Shown here one piece after another: positions 1-10,588 of a DNA stretch of 64,000 nucleotides. Location of the stretch: assembly GCA_037367405.1 (NCBI GenBank), contig JAZKJV010006036.1, positions 1 through 64,000 on the forward strand, read 5' to 3'. The stretch is from Ottelia alismoides (taxonomy: Eukaryota; Streptophyta; Magnoliopsida; Alismatales; Hydrocharitaceae). The notes beneath the pieces are model-generated. The model ran no database searches. It saw nothing but the letters and a program-made list of their open reading frames with translations, and was not told the DNA's origin. Within the stretch, counting starts at the first letter, position 1. Every line of letters begins with the position of its first letter. Position numbers and translations under genes: made by a program.

Positions 1-2
1 TG

Positions 3-1148
3 GATAGCATCTGGCGTCGTTGTATTCCTCAGGAGGAGCATCATAGTGTCCTCACTTACTGCCACAAGCTTGAGGCAGGAGGACATCATTCTGGGAGGAG
101 AACGGCACAGAAAGTGCTCCAATCCGGCTTGTGGTGGCCTACACTCTTCAAGGACTCTGATGAGTTCGTGAAGAGGTGTACTGACTGTCAGAGGATGGGC
201 ACTTGTGGACAGCGTGATATGATGCCGATGCAGCCCATTCACTTCTGTGAGGTTTTTGACGCATGGGGCATCGATTTCATGGGTCCATTCCCTAAGAGTC
301 AGGGATTTGAATACATTCTGTTGGCCGTAGATTATGTTAGTCGTTGGGTTGAGGCTATCCCCGCCCGAGCCGCTGATGCGAAGACAGTTTGCAGATTTTT
401 GAAGAAGCACATCATCATGCGGTTCGGGGTTCCACGAGTTCTCATTTCTGATGGGGGGTCTCATTTCATCAACGACCAGGTGAAGGCCCTTGCTAACGAG
501 TTCAGTATAGACCATCGTGTTGCCACACCTTATCATCCACAGACGAATGGTCTAGCTGAGGTGTCGAATAGGGAGATCAAGAATATTTTGCAGAAAGTCG
601 TCCGTCCTGACCGAAAGAATTGGTCACAGCTTTTGGACTCGGTCTTGTGGGCATATCGGACGTCTTTCAAGACTCCATTGGGTACATCTCCCTTTCGCCT
701 CGTTTATGGCAAGCCATGCCATTTACCTGTTGAGCTGAGGCACAAGTCACTTTGGGCAGTCACAGATATTCTTATGGATCCAGATGGTATAGGAGACCAA
801 AGGAGGGCAGAGTTAGCCGCCTTGGAAGAGCTTAGAGATACAGCTTTCTCAAACAGCCTACATTATAAGGAGAAAGTCAAAGAGTGGCATGATTCTCATA
901 TCAGCCACAAGCATTTTGAGATTGGACAGAAAGTATGGCTGTTTGATGCAAGGCTACGATTGTTTCCAGGGAAGCTACAGAGCAAATGGAAGGGACCTTA
1001 CTTGGTCAGAAAGGTACACGATAACGGTAGCATTGATATTTCTGAGTTATCTTCTGAAAGTACCTTTCGAGTGAACGGCCAGCGGCTCAAGCCATTTCTA
1101 GATCACGAGCCGCAGGACGTTATTATTGCCGCTATTCATTTTGCGTGA
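3..1148 (+). CDS. Athila-lineage Ty3/gypsy integrase (3' end of pol, partial)
   Basis: The 3' end of an LTR-retrotransposon polyprotein, open from the window edge to TGA at 1146-1148 (381 codons visible). Integrase inserts the cDNA copy into chromosomal DNA in the nucleus. In order I see an HHCC zinc-binding region (His near residues 21 and 28-29, Cys in RCTDCQ near 58-61), the catalytic core with the D,D-35-E triad (Asp in GIDFMGPF near 91, Asp in ISDGGSHF near 150, Glu in NGLAEVSNREI near 186), then a C-terminal GPY/F-like module (GPYLVRKV). No chromodomain follows. The core wording (GIDFMGPFP, VATPYHPQTNG, CHLPVEL) and the lack of a chromodomain fit the Athila/Tat branch. The true start is outside the window; the first in-frame ATG is internal, so no start is assigned. 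No internal stop is seen, so this copy is the best preserved coding sequence here. Confidence 0.93.
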   Translation, partial: DSIWRRCIPQEEHHSVLTYCHKLEAGGHHSGRRTAQKVLQSGLWWPTLFKDSDEFVKRCTDCQRMGTCGQRDMMPMQPIHFCEVFDAWGIDFMGPFPKSQGFEYILLAVDYVSRWVEAIPARAADAKTVCRFLKKHIIMRFGVPRVLISDGGSHFINDQVKALANEFSIDHRVATPYHPQTNGLAEVSNREIKNILQKVVRPDRKNWSQLLDSVLWAYRTSFKTPLGTSPFRLVYGKPCHLPVELRHKSLWAVTDILMDPDGIGDQRRAELAALEELRDTAFSNSLHYKEKVKEWHDSHISHKHFEIGQKVWLFDARLRLFPGKLQSKWKGPYLVRKVHDNGSIDISELSSESTFRVNGQRLKPFLDHEPQDVIIAAIHFA

Positions 1149-1280
1149 GATGTGGTCTTTTGACTCACATCTTTTGCATCTCACGCCTGATTTTCACTGT
1201 TCTTCCGCCTGTATAGATCCAGCTGTCCATATCATTCTATTCTTTAGTCCCACATCTCGTCTCTCATCTTATGATTATGC

Positions 1281-1488
1281 TATACTTAGGGTGTAATTTA
1301 CCCTAAGTATAGGGGGGATGTAGGACCTGCGAGTATTCTTTTCATTCTTTCTGCTCCTGTTTTGCTGCCTATACTTAGGGATATTTTACCCTAAGTATAG
1401 GGGGGGCAGATTCTATATATTCTTCACTCGGTTTCCCTTCATGTACAGCTTGCTATACTTAGGATTAGTTAATCCTAAGTATAGGGGG
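1281..1488 (+). repeat. Three stem-loop plus G-run modules after pol
   Basis: Three perfect inverted repeats, each followed at once by a G-run. Stem 1 is 1281-1292 with 1300-1311 (12 bp, G6). Stem 2 is 1368-1380 with 1389-1401 (13 bp, G7). Stem 3 is 1453-1467 with 1470-1484 (15 bp, 2-base loop, G5). The right arm plus G-run reads CCTAAGTATAGGGGG, close to the polypurine tract that precedes the LTR at 3199. They lie in the non-coding stretch between integrase and LTR. Function unknown; they could be duplicated polypurine tracts or RNA structures. Confidence 0.85.
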
Positions 1489-1620
1489 AAACCACCGAGT
1501 TCCTCTTATTCTATTCATTTATTCGTTTCTGTACTTAGCCATTCCTTTTCACTTCCCTTTTACTAAGCACGAGTAATGTCTTCTTCATCGCTCTTGATCA
1601 CTCTGAGGACATCGTTCGAG

Positions 1621-1636
1621 CTAAGTATAGGGGGGG
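1621..1636 (+). repeat. Half module: PPT-like tract without left arm
   Basis: CTAAGTATAG followed by six more G, the same right arm as the three upstream hairpins but lacking the paired left arm. The next bases are TGTATATATTTCATATATAC, which resembles an LTR start (TG plus a terminal palindrome). It may therefore be a genuine polypurine tract of an older insertion or only a fourth copy of the module. Confidence 0.6.
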
Positions 1637-3181
1637 TGTATATATTTCATATATACTTTAGCCATAACTCGTACTTTGTGTGAGTGTGTTCATAAATAAA
1701 ATGGCTAAAAATCACAAAAATTTAAAAATTTTCATAGACATAAACCTCTTTTATCCTTGCACATACATAGCTAGTGTATAAAGTATTTTTGTAAAAATGA
1801 TTTGTGTAAATATTTTGTATCAAAATTATGTATATAGTACAAAATTTTTCCAAAATGTTTTGAAAATCAAGAGTTTGCAAAAATCTTGTGTAAATGTTTG
1901 TAAATATCTTTTTGCAAAACTTGCACCTCATGCATCATTCATTCATGATTTCAAAACATTTTTCAAAAATTTTGCACGATTGTAAAACATTTGTAAATAG
2001 CATCTTGTGTACATATATGTATATACTTTCTCCCGGATAAGAGTTGACATTTAAACTAAGCCTGGAATTAAATTGAGAAATGGAGCTTGAATAAGATCTT
2101 AATCCACTTAACTTTAAGAGGAACCTTATAGGACTTAGGGTTAAGGCTTTTCAGGTCCATAAGGACTTAATTCTTTGAGTCCACTAGGCTATGAGCATAT
2201 GTCATCTTGATGGGCCTAAGTAGAGCACTTAACAACACACGCATGACTCTCAGAGACAATGGCTTGACTTGCACCTGCACTTTACACATGGCTCTCCACG
2301 GATGAGGTGGTGAGGAGGCAGTTTCCTTTGGCTTGGGGTAGCATATGAGGGTAGTACTTCTAGGCGGAACCTCTCTTCTTCTTCTAGTGAAGGAAGTGCG
2401 TCTCAACTTGGTCTAGTGGTGATGAAGGCTAAAGACAGAAGCCGTGGGTTGCAATAAAGCTTCAAAAGAGGGATAGTCTACTGGCTCAAGGGGAAATTTC
2501 TTGTAAATATGCTGCACCATGTAGATATGTTGTACAGAAGTCTTTGAAAAAAAAATGCAAAAATGCAAAAAGAACTCCAAAAAAGTGGTGGGTCGGATTG
2601 AAAATTTAATAACCCCACCGGAGTGTACATAGTCAAATAAAGCAAAAGCTTATGGTATCAATGTTACATCTCATGAAGCTTGCAGCGGGAGACTTAGCTA
2701 CACTGGCTAAGCTTCCAAAACTCTATACTTCTACCCCCTCTTCTTGAGCCGGTTGCACTTGAACTTAGAAGGGAATACCCCGCTTCTCGAGGAAAGAGTT
2801 GCTAGACCGAGGTATTAGAGTTACCAGGTTGAAGGAGGTTGTTTCTTTGTTACTTCTGAGGTGGGGAGCCACCTATCACTTACACCGCATGGAAAGATTC
2901 ATGGTCATTAGAGTTTGTGTATGTAGACTTGTTCTGATCTGGTTTATTGAGGAGTCTTGCCCATAGATTGGTGGAACTTGGAGGCTGTTGAGTTTTTAAG
3001 GTTAAGTCTAAATAAGGTTCCGACACATTAATAATCCAAAGATCTGATCAAGCTCCATATTTCAAGTTAATGAAGGAAAGTTTAATAATTCAACCTTGAT
3101 CCATGCACATCCTCTTTTTCTTTTTCTTTTTCTTTCTTTTTCACTTCTTTTTCAAATAAGTGTTTGCTAAGGGACTAGCAA
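1637..3181 (+). mobile_element. Non-coding 3' spacer of the Athila-like element (copy 1)
   Basis: About 1.5 kb with no credible reading frame, located between pol and the LTR, where Athila relatives often carry an env-like region or its remains. It is clearly homologous to 8694-10588: both share the blocks around TTAGCCATAA, GGAGCTTG, TTAATTCTTTGAGTCCA and the segment ending in the C/T-rich tract just before the LTR. The first 400 bases are rich in TTTGTAAA-like words. I see no env-type signal peptide or membrane segment. Confidence 0.7.
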
Positions 3182-3198
3182 AGTTAAGCATAGGGGGG
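3182..3198 (+). promoter_or_regulatory. Polypurine tract before LTR
   Basis: AGTTAAGCATAGGGGGG lies directly before the LTR start TGATGAA. In LTR retrotransposons this tract primes plus-strand DNA synthesis. The same arrangement is seen on the minus strand at 58698-58711. Confidence 0.75.
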
Positions 3199-6100
3199 TG
3201 ATGAATACCCATTCATCACTCTTTATTCTTCTATTTTAGCTACAAAAACCTTTGCAAATACATGTAGATATGTGTAAATACAAATAATTACCAAAAGCAT
3301 GCATTGTGTAAAAACCTATAATTAGCATGTTTTTGTGCAAAAATAAAAGAATAAAGAGCAAAAAGAAAAAGAGGGAAATATTTAGAATAAATATTGAGCA
3401 ACTTGACCCAAGGGAGGGCTCAGCATGGGCCTGACCGCATAAAAGACAAAGTAGAGGGAGATAGGAGCTCATGTGTATATACTTCTATAAATAAATATTT
3501 TCCTCACCCAAAAATATGCTTGTACATATCTTGTGTATATTTAGAAACTATTAAAAACAAAATAAAAATTTAAAAATCAAAATTCAAAAAATGCCCTTTC
3601 ACCATGTGTATAGACCATCATCCTTTATTTATCTAACCCTATAAATAAATTAATTTTCAAAACTTTTTGTGAATACTCCAAGGTATATTTTGTAAATAAA
3701 GCAAATAAAGAGAAACACAACAAAAATCAAATAAAAACAACAAAAATTAAAAATACAAAAATACAGTGTATACACCATGTATATAAATGTATATAACTAT
3801 TTATTTAACCTATGAATATAAATAATTAAAATGAAATAAAAACACCATTTTATTCTTTATTGTATGATGTAAATAAATAAAAAGTAAAATGGGCATAAAA
3901 ATACACAAAAATAACAAATAAAAAAATCAAAAAAATTAAAATCTATATAGTGTACATATACCTATATATATAGCTACCCTATTTTTATTTCCAAAAATTA
4001 ATTAAAAATCACCAAAAAATAGAAAAAATAAAAGAAAAATATTTCATGTTTTAAGTTTTTCTTAATTCGGCCATTTTCTACCTTAAAATAAATAAACAAA
4101 AAAAAATTACAAATGGCGGCTCCTGATTGGTCCACGGGGGATTGTTGACCCCGGTCAACTCCCCCGCGGACTCTTTCCTTTTCTGGAGGATGCGCACCGC
4201 CCCGCCTTCGCCGATTTTTCCACGCGTCTCCAGGCTGTCGCCCACGCAAACCCCGTGCCCGGATTCTTCGCTGATCATCCTTCTTCCTCGCCAGATCTTC
4301 CGCCGCGAGATCCATGCCTTCCTTAGCCGTCGCCTCCCAGCCCTAATCGACCCTGTCTCCATATATATCCCGACCTCCGCCGCCTCCGCGCCCCATCTTT
4401 GGACCTTCCCCTTCTTCCCAGTGAACTCCGGAGGCACCGCGAGAGTGACAGCAAGCGATCGTCCCTGTTGCAGCGAGGCGAGGAGGTGAAACCATTGATC
4501 CGGCGATCTCCGCCGCCTTTGCTCCGCCACCAGCGTGAGCACCGAGCCTCGGGCCGAGACGACCCTCGAGGCTACGACCAGGAGCACCCCCTGCTCTTCC
4601 CCAGTCTCTCCGACCACCCAGGTAGATCTCTTAGGCCGTAGATTAGCGTAGCTTTTGATTTTTAGCTTACTGGTAGCGTAGCTCCGCCGCCGACGCCAGC
4701 CACCTCCGATACCCCATCTGCCATTCCGACCCGACCAACATCTTCGCCAGACTTCTCCGCACCTTCTTCACACCTTCGCACAACCCAGATCGCACAGGAT
4801 CTGGGAATCGAGCTCCTCCGTCCACCGCCTCGCCGGAGCTCGCCCATCTCACCTCCCCGATCACCTTCACCACGCCTAACTGGGTCGAGGCACTTTGCCC
4901 TCGACCCGCGAAGCTTCTGGTATACTTTGCAGGTCAAAAGGAGGCCATCTGAGGCCCCCTCACTTCCAGGTCAGGAGCTTCTCCTCCGCCGACCTCGCCG
5001 GAGCCCTCCAGGGCTCGGTTGGGTCACCAGAGCCGACCATGAGCTGCGGAGCATCATCGCGGAGCTTCTCCGATCTTCAGAAGCAGCAGACGAGGACCAC
5101 CGCGCTCGCATGAGGCCGACGAAGCTCGCCGGCCAACTGTTCTTCCAGGATCCTCTTCGACCGTCCGATCGTCCTTGACCTCCAGTTCTCATCCTGACCG
5201 TCCACTTGAGGAGATCCAGCCACCGTCAGATCTTGGAGAGGCGATCTGGAGCGTCCGTTGCACGAGGTTTAGCCACCGAGAGCCTCCACCGTCAGATCCC
5301 CCACGTGGTGTATCCTCGACCGTCCGATCGCTGCGAGGGCTTCAGCGGTGGAGCGCCACCCGCCATCAGCCGTCCATCTATCCACGTGGCGCGCATCCAT
5401 CGGGCGACTTAATAAAGGGTAATTTACCCTTAGGCCCTCCCTTATCTTTCATTTCGTTTTAGTCCTGTAATTATTTTCATCAGTTATTTAGTTTTAGGGT
5501 ATTTTGCATATTGGACCTCATACTTTAGATATTTGCACTTATACCCCTGTCTGTGTGGAGCCACGTGCTTCGTCACGTGTATGTTTGGGTTATTTGCAAT
5601 ATATTCCCTGTAGTTCTGGATGTTTAGAAATGAATGAAAACTTTTGAGTATTTGCATCTCTGCCCCTGTGAATGTTTTAATTGCGCATGTGCGCTTATTT
5701 TAGGGTAATTTGCATCTAAGGTCCCCAGACTTTTGGTACGTGTTACCAAATAGTCCCCGGACCTTACTTTTATTACAAAGAGGTCCCTGAGTGCCCCAGG
5801 CACGCGCTTCGCGCGTGATTTCTTGGGTATTTTGCACCAGGACCCTAGAACTTTTGGGTATTTGCACTTAGGTCCCTGTGCACAGTGCCCTCTGTTCATT
5901 TTTGAATAAAATATCAAACCACCTCCAAATTCGATGAAAATTTGACACATGGCTCCTGCCATGGTGTAGAATTTTTGTGAATTTTTGAGGACATTTTTGA
6001 TTTCATTTGCTATTTTTAAAAATTCAAAAACCCCTATTTTTGCTACTGTTTAGAGTCAAAAACCCCAAAAAAATATAAAAACTCTTCTAAAAATTCCATA

Positions 6101-6828
6101 AAAATTAGTTACTGTTGGTTTTGTGTTCCTTGATTTTCTAGCCAATTTTGGCTATTTTTCATTGCTTAAAAATCCTAAAAATCGAAAAACACCTAAAAAC
6201 TCATAAAAATTATAATAATTAATCTAAAACTCCAAAAACAATAATTTAGGTGCCAAAATTTTCCTTATTCTTTCTCGATTACAGGAAAATTACCTTCAGG
6301 GCTTATTGAGATCCTTAAGTATTTTATTTTTGGGTTTCAAGCCTTGCTGGACAGTACCTTTCCTTTTTAGCCTTGTTTTATTTTTAGAAAATAAAATATA
6401 CATTAGAAAAATCCCAAAAATTCACCAAAAACATAAAAAATATAAAACACATAAAAATATTTTTGTTTGAATTTTTGCTTGCTTTTTAATGCTTTAAATA
6501 AATTGTTCAAGTTAATTGTTTGTGTGCTTTTCTTGTTTTCTTTGTATTCCAAAAATCCTAAAAAAATAGAAAAAACCTTAAAAACACTAAAAAGTACTCT
6601 CTCGGATTTCTGACTACATCGTAGGCCGCAAGGCCAATCTGTGCTCCTTGTGTTCGACCCTGGGTGCTATACCAGGTTAATCCTATAGCTAGACCGCTCT
6701 ATTTTGTGCTTGATTGTTTTTATCTGATTTGAGAGGTTGATTTTTCTTGATTGACTTAGTCTGAGTGATTGAGGTCGCAACGACCTATTTTTTCTACACC
6801 TTTACCTTAATCATTCGGGCGGTCATCA
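3199..6828 (+). mobile_element. Long LTR of Athila-like element (LTR A, about 3.6 kb)
   Basis: Begins TGATGAATACCCATTCATCA, a palindromic start shared with the minus-strand LTR ending at 58697, and ends ...GGTCATCA at 6828. U3 is AT-rich to about 4090, then comes a GC-rich block (4100-5400) with a TATA-like TATATAT at 4362-4368 and a possible polyadenylation signal AATAAA at 5411-5416. The tail contains GTTCGACC and GGTCGCAACGACC blocks found in the other copies (8.6 kb, 13.2 kb, and minus-strand 56.1 kb). No PBS is recognisable after the end. It is longer than the 2.76-kb LTRs elsewhere in the window, so it probably holds extra sequence. Confidence 0.75.
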
Positions 6829-8693
6829 CCTATACCCCTGGATCCTTCTCATCAAAGCAGGATTAGGTTAGGTTTCCTCCCCCACCTTCGTCGAAGACTA
6901 GAGCCCCACTCCATCGTCGCTTCTCTTTGCTTTATTATACAATAGCATGATCGAAGAGACCCCTTCGAGTCACTCGACCCTTTGCAGGAGAAGGCACGTA
7001 CGAGGAGACCAGAATAGTATCCCTTCTGCTCAGCCGGAGCAACGACAGGCGGCGGAGCAGCGCCACACCAATCCGACCGTCCGCCTTCGCATCTGAGCCA
7101 TCCACCAGATGCAGAGAAACGTCACGAAGGTGTTGGCCTCGCAACGAGCTGATCAGACTCATGAATCGCAAGATCTACATGGTCGAAGCTCGCCATGCTT
7201 CAGTTTTTCCAACACCCTCCTAATCCGACCGATAGCCCCTCACGTCCAGTTCTGATCAAGATCGTCCATCCACGCCAACTCGATAATGGTCCGATCAGAC
7301 CTTTTCCAGATCTTAGTCGTACGTTAGCATAGCCTTCTCAGACCGTCAGATCAGCTTTGCAGTGCCATCAGAGTCAGCGCTCGCCTATACGAGCACGTGC
7401 CACGTGTCCCTGCCGATGGGTATATTTCGCTTTTCCCCTATCGATTATGTTATTTCCATTCAGTCAAGTTAATGTAATAAATCGTTAAGAACATTTGCAG
7501 TTAGACCCTTTTGCTTTATCTATTTGCATTTCAGTCCATTCAAGTTTGAGTCACGTGTGTCCCCACTTGTTTTGCTGGGTTATTTGCAATATGTGCCCTG
7601 AACTTGTTGATGGTTATTAAATGAAGTTTATGTTCTGATATTTGCACATGTACGTTTACCTAGATCACATGTTGCACATGTATTAAATAGACTATTTGCA
7701 TCTTTGTCCCTGGAATTTTAATATATGTTATCTGTTCGGTCATAAAACTTAACATATTTACACTTGGTTCCCTATAAACTATTTTTAATTTCTTGTCTTT
7801 TATTGGATGAAATAAATAGAAAGTTAGCCCCAAAAATTCTATAAAAATACTTATTAGTTCATGCTTGCTTGCTATTTACGTGGTAATTTTGGTTTGCCAA
7901 ATTGGTTGCATTTTATATTATTAAAATTCAAAAACTCATAAAAGTTTTATAAAAGTTTCATATTCGTGTCCATAAAACTTATAAAAAATTTGAAAAATCA
8001 CTTCAAAATTCTACAAAAAAATTCGTAGTTGTATTATGTTGTGTTTTATCTCCAGTACCATTTTTTCTCAAAAATATCTCATAAAATCCTAAAAATTCCA
8101 AAACACTTAAAATCTTACAAAAATTAAATAAAATAAAGAGAAAAAAAAACCAAAATTAGTGTTTTTCATCTCTGTTTGTTGATATTTATCTATATTTATC
8201 ATAAAAACCATCCAGGAGTTTTGGGGCATTTCGAATGTTTTGAATTTGTAAATTGCTCCGAGCTGTGCATTGTTTATATTTTTATAACTATTTGATTTTT
8301 AAATAATCACAAAAAATCTGAAAAGGCCAATAAAATTACCAAAAACATTTTAATACCTTTAAAAGCCAAAATAGTTTTATTGCAATTTTTTGATTATTTT
8401 TTTATAATTTTGAAATACAAAAAGAGTGTGGTGTGTGTTTTTTTATCCTTTGTCCTTGTTTCCTATTTTATTGAAAATTAAAATTTTGAAAAATAAAAAA
8501 ATCATCAAAAATATTTGTTATCCCGAACCCTGGTCGCTATACCTGGTAAATAAAATAGCGAAGATGCTTACATTGATGGATTGATTGATTTTATGAGTGG
8601 TTGATTTTTATCATTGGTTGCGCTGATTAATTTGGGGTCACAATGACATTCGATTAATTTCATACTTAACCCAAGTTGATCAGTTGGTCATCA
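6829..8693 (+). mobile_element. 5'-truncated second LTR-like segment
   Basis: A GC-rich block (6900-7440) followed by AT-rich sequence ending ...GGTCATCA at 8693, matching the second half of LTR A: same TTTGCA/GTCCCT repeats, same CTGG..GCTATACC..GGT block and the same GGTCACAATGAC tail. It lacks the TGATGAA start. At 6946 an ATG opens about 49 codons (to a stop near 7095) that could be a gag remnant, but I cannot confirm it. Confidence 0.6.
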
Positions 8694-10588
8694 ATTAGCC
8701 ATAATTCGCACTTTTGTTTAATAATATGTCTAAAATTAGAATAAAATATTTTGAAAAGTAATTTATAAAAAGTTTGTAAAAATTACTTGTAAATGTTTTG
8801 TAAAATATTTTGTAAAATAATTTGTAAAATTGTTTATAATTGTTTTTGTAAAATGCTTTGTAAATTATTTTGTAAAAACTTTTGTAAAACTATTGTAAAT
8901 TATTTATGTATAAATTGTTGTAATTTTTTGTGAAATCGGTTTGTTTTTGTAAAGTATTTCGTATCAAGATTATTTATATCATAAAAATGTTTGTAAAATG
9001 TTTGAAATAAATGCGAACACCTATTTATGAATTGTTTTGTAAATTGATTTGTAAAAAGTTTACAAAATTATTTTTGTTTTTTTTGTATAATGATTTGAAA
9101 AGTTTTGTAAAATAGTTTATGAAATTCTTTTCTCTTTGTAAAATATTTTGTAAATGCTTTGTAAACTTTTGTAAAATGGTTTGGTAACTTTTGTAAATTT
9201 TGTGCATAAAACATGTAAATAAAATTTTTGGTAAAATCATGTATAAAATGTGTATAATCTTGTATATAATGTGTATAAAATTCTTGTAATTCTTGTAAAT
9301 ATGTATGATTCTCTACTAAAAATACATTAAAATTTTGAAAAGATAAAATGCATAAAAATTTGCAAAAAATCTCTCTAGAAACCTCTTTAATAAAAATAGT
9401 TTCTTTCTTGAATTTTCTTTGAAAAAAATAATTTGTATATATTTTCTTGCATGTGCATTTGTATTTTTCAGAATGGAATTGATGCTTAAACTAGTCTGGA
9501 ATAAAATCAAAGAATGGAGCTTGGTTAAGACCTTAATCTACTTCTATTAAGAGGAAACCTTATAGGAACTGGAGTTGAGACGTTTCAGGTCATAGTGACT
9601 TAATTCTTTGAGTCCATAACAATAGGTTCACATGTCATCTTGATTGGTCTAAGTAGAATATTTCACAACACATGCATGACCCTTCTATACAGTGGCTTAA
9701 TTTGGACGCACAACTCTACACGTAGCTCCTTCATGGATGAGGTGGTGAGGAGGTAGAATTCTTTAGCTTGGGAAACACACGAGTGGAAACATTCACAGTC
9801 ACAATAAGTGGCCAGTGTGTCTCAACCTAGTCTAGTTGCGCTGACATCTAATGACAAGATGTTGTGGTTTACAATAATGCTTCAAAAGAGGGATAATCTA
9901 CTGGCTCAATAAGAAAAACTCCTTATGTACATGCTTCAAATTTGTATATATGTTCAAAAAATAGAAAATCTCCAAAAAAGTTAGACGGGCAACAAGTAAA
10001 TAAATAAAAATTTCCCATCGGAGAAAAATATAAAAAGTCTCATACCAAGGAAGCCTGCAACTGGAGACTTGACTACAGTAGTCAAGATCCAAGGATATGT
10101 GACTACACTGTTCACATTCCATTATCTTCTCTACCCCTCTTCTTGATCCAATTGCACTTGATCTTAGAAGGGAATGCCCTGCTCATCGAGGAAAGAGTAG
10201 CCAGACCGAGGAATTAGGGTTACCTTAGTAGAGGGAGTTGTTTCTTTACCATTTCAGAGGTGGGGAGCTATATTCACTTACATCGTACAAGTAAAGATTC
10301 ATTGTCATAAGAGTCGACGTATGTATACTTGTTTTGACCTGACTGTTGAGGTGACCTAAACATAGAATTGTGGAACTTGTTGGTTGTTAGGTCTTAAATC
10401 CATTTTCCAATAAGGTTCCACCAAACTAAAAATCCAAATGTCTGATCAAGCTCCATACTTTTATTTTATGAATATAAGTTTAAAAATTAAAATTTTTCTA
10501 AGTTCTTTCCTTTTTTCTTATTTTTCTTTTTCACTTCTTCTTTGAATAAGTGTTTGCTTAGTAACTAGCAAAGGTAACGTATAGGGAA
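8694..10588 (+). mobile_element. Non-coding 3' spacer, diverged copy 2
   Basis: Homologous to 1655-3198 in order and content, joined directly to the LTR end at 8693. It contains an expanded TTTGTAAA-rich stretch (8754-9300), then the conserved GGAGCTTG, TTAATTCTTTGAGTCCA and GCTTCAAAAGAGGGATA blocks, and ends in a weak polypurine tract GTATAGGGAA just before the LTR at 10589. No coding potential seen. Confidence 0.7.
8754..9300 (+). repeat. Degenerate TTTGTAAA-type repeat
   Basis: Many closely spaced TTTGTAAA, TTTTGTAAAAT and similar words in irregular period, giving an extremely A/T-rich stretch with little C. A shorter version is present at 1790-1990. Confidence 0.65.

Noticed and set aside
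1637..1660. LTR start at 1637
   Set aside because: It follows a G-run and has a terminal palindrome, but the downstream sequence matches the spacer at 8694 onward rather than the LTRs, so I kept it as spacer with a note.
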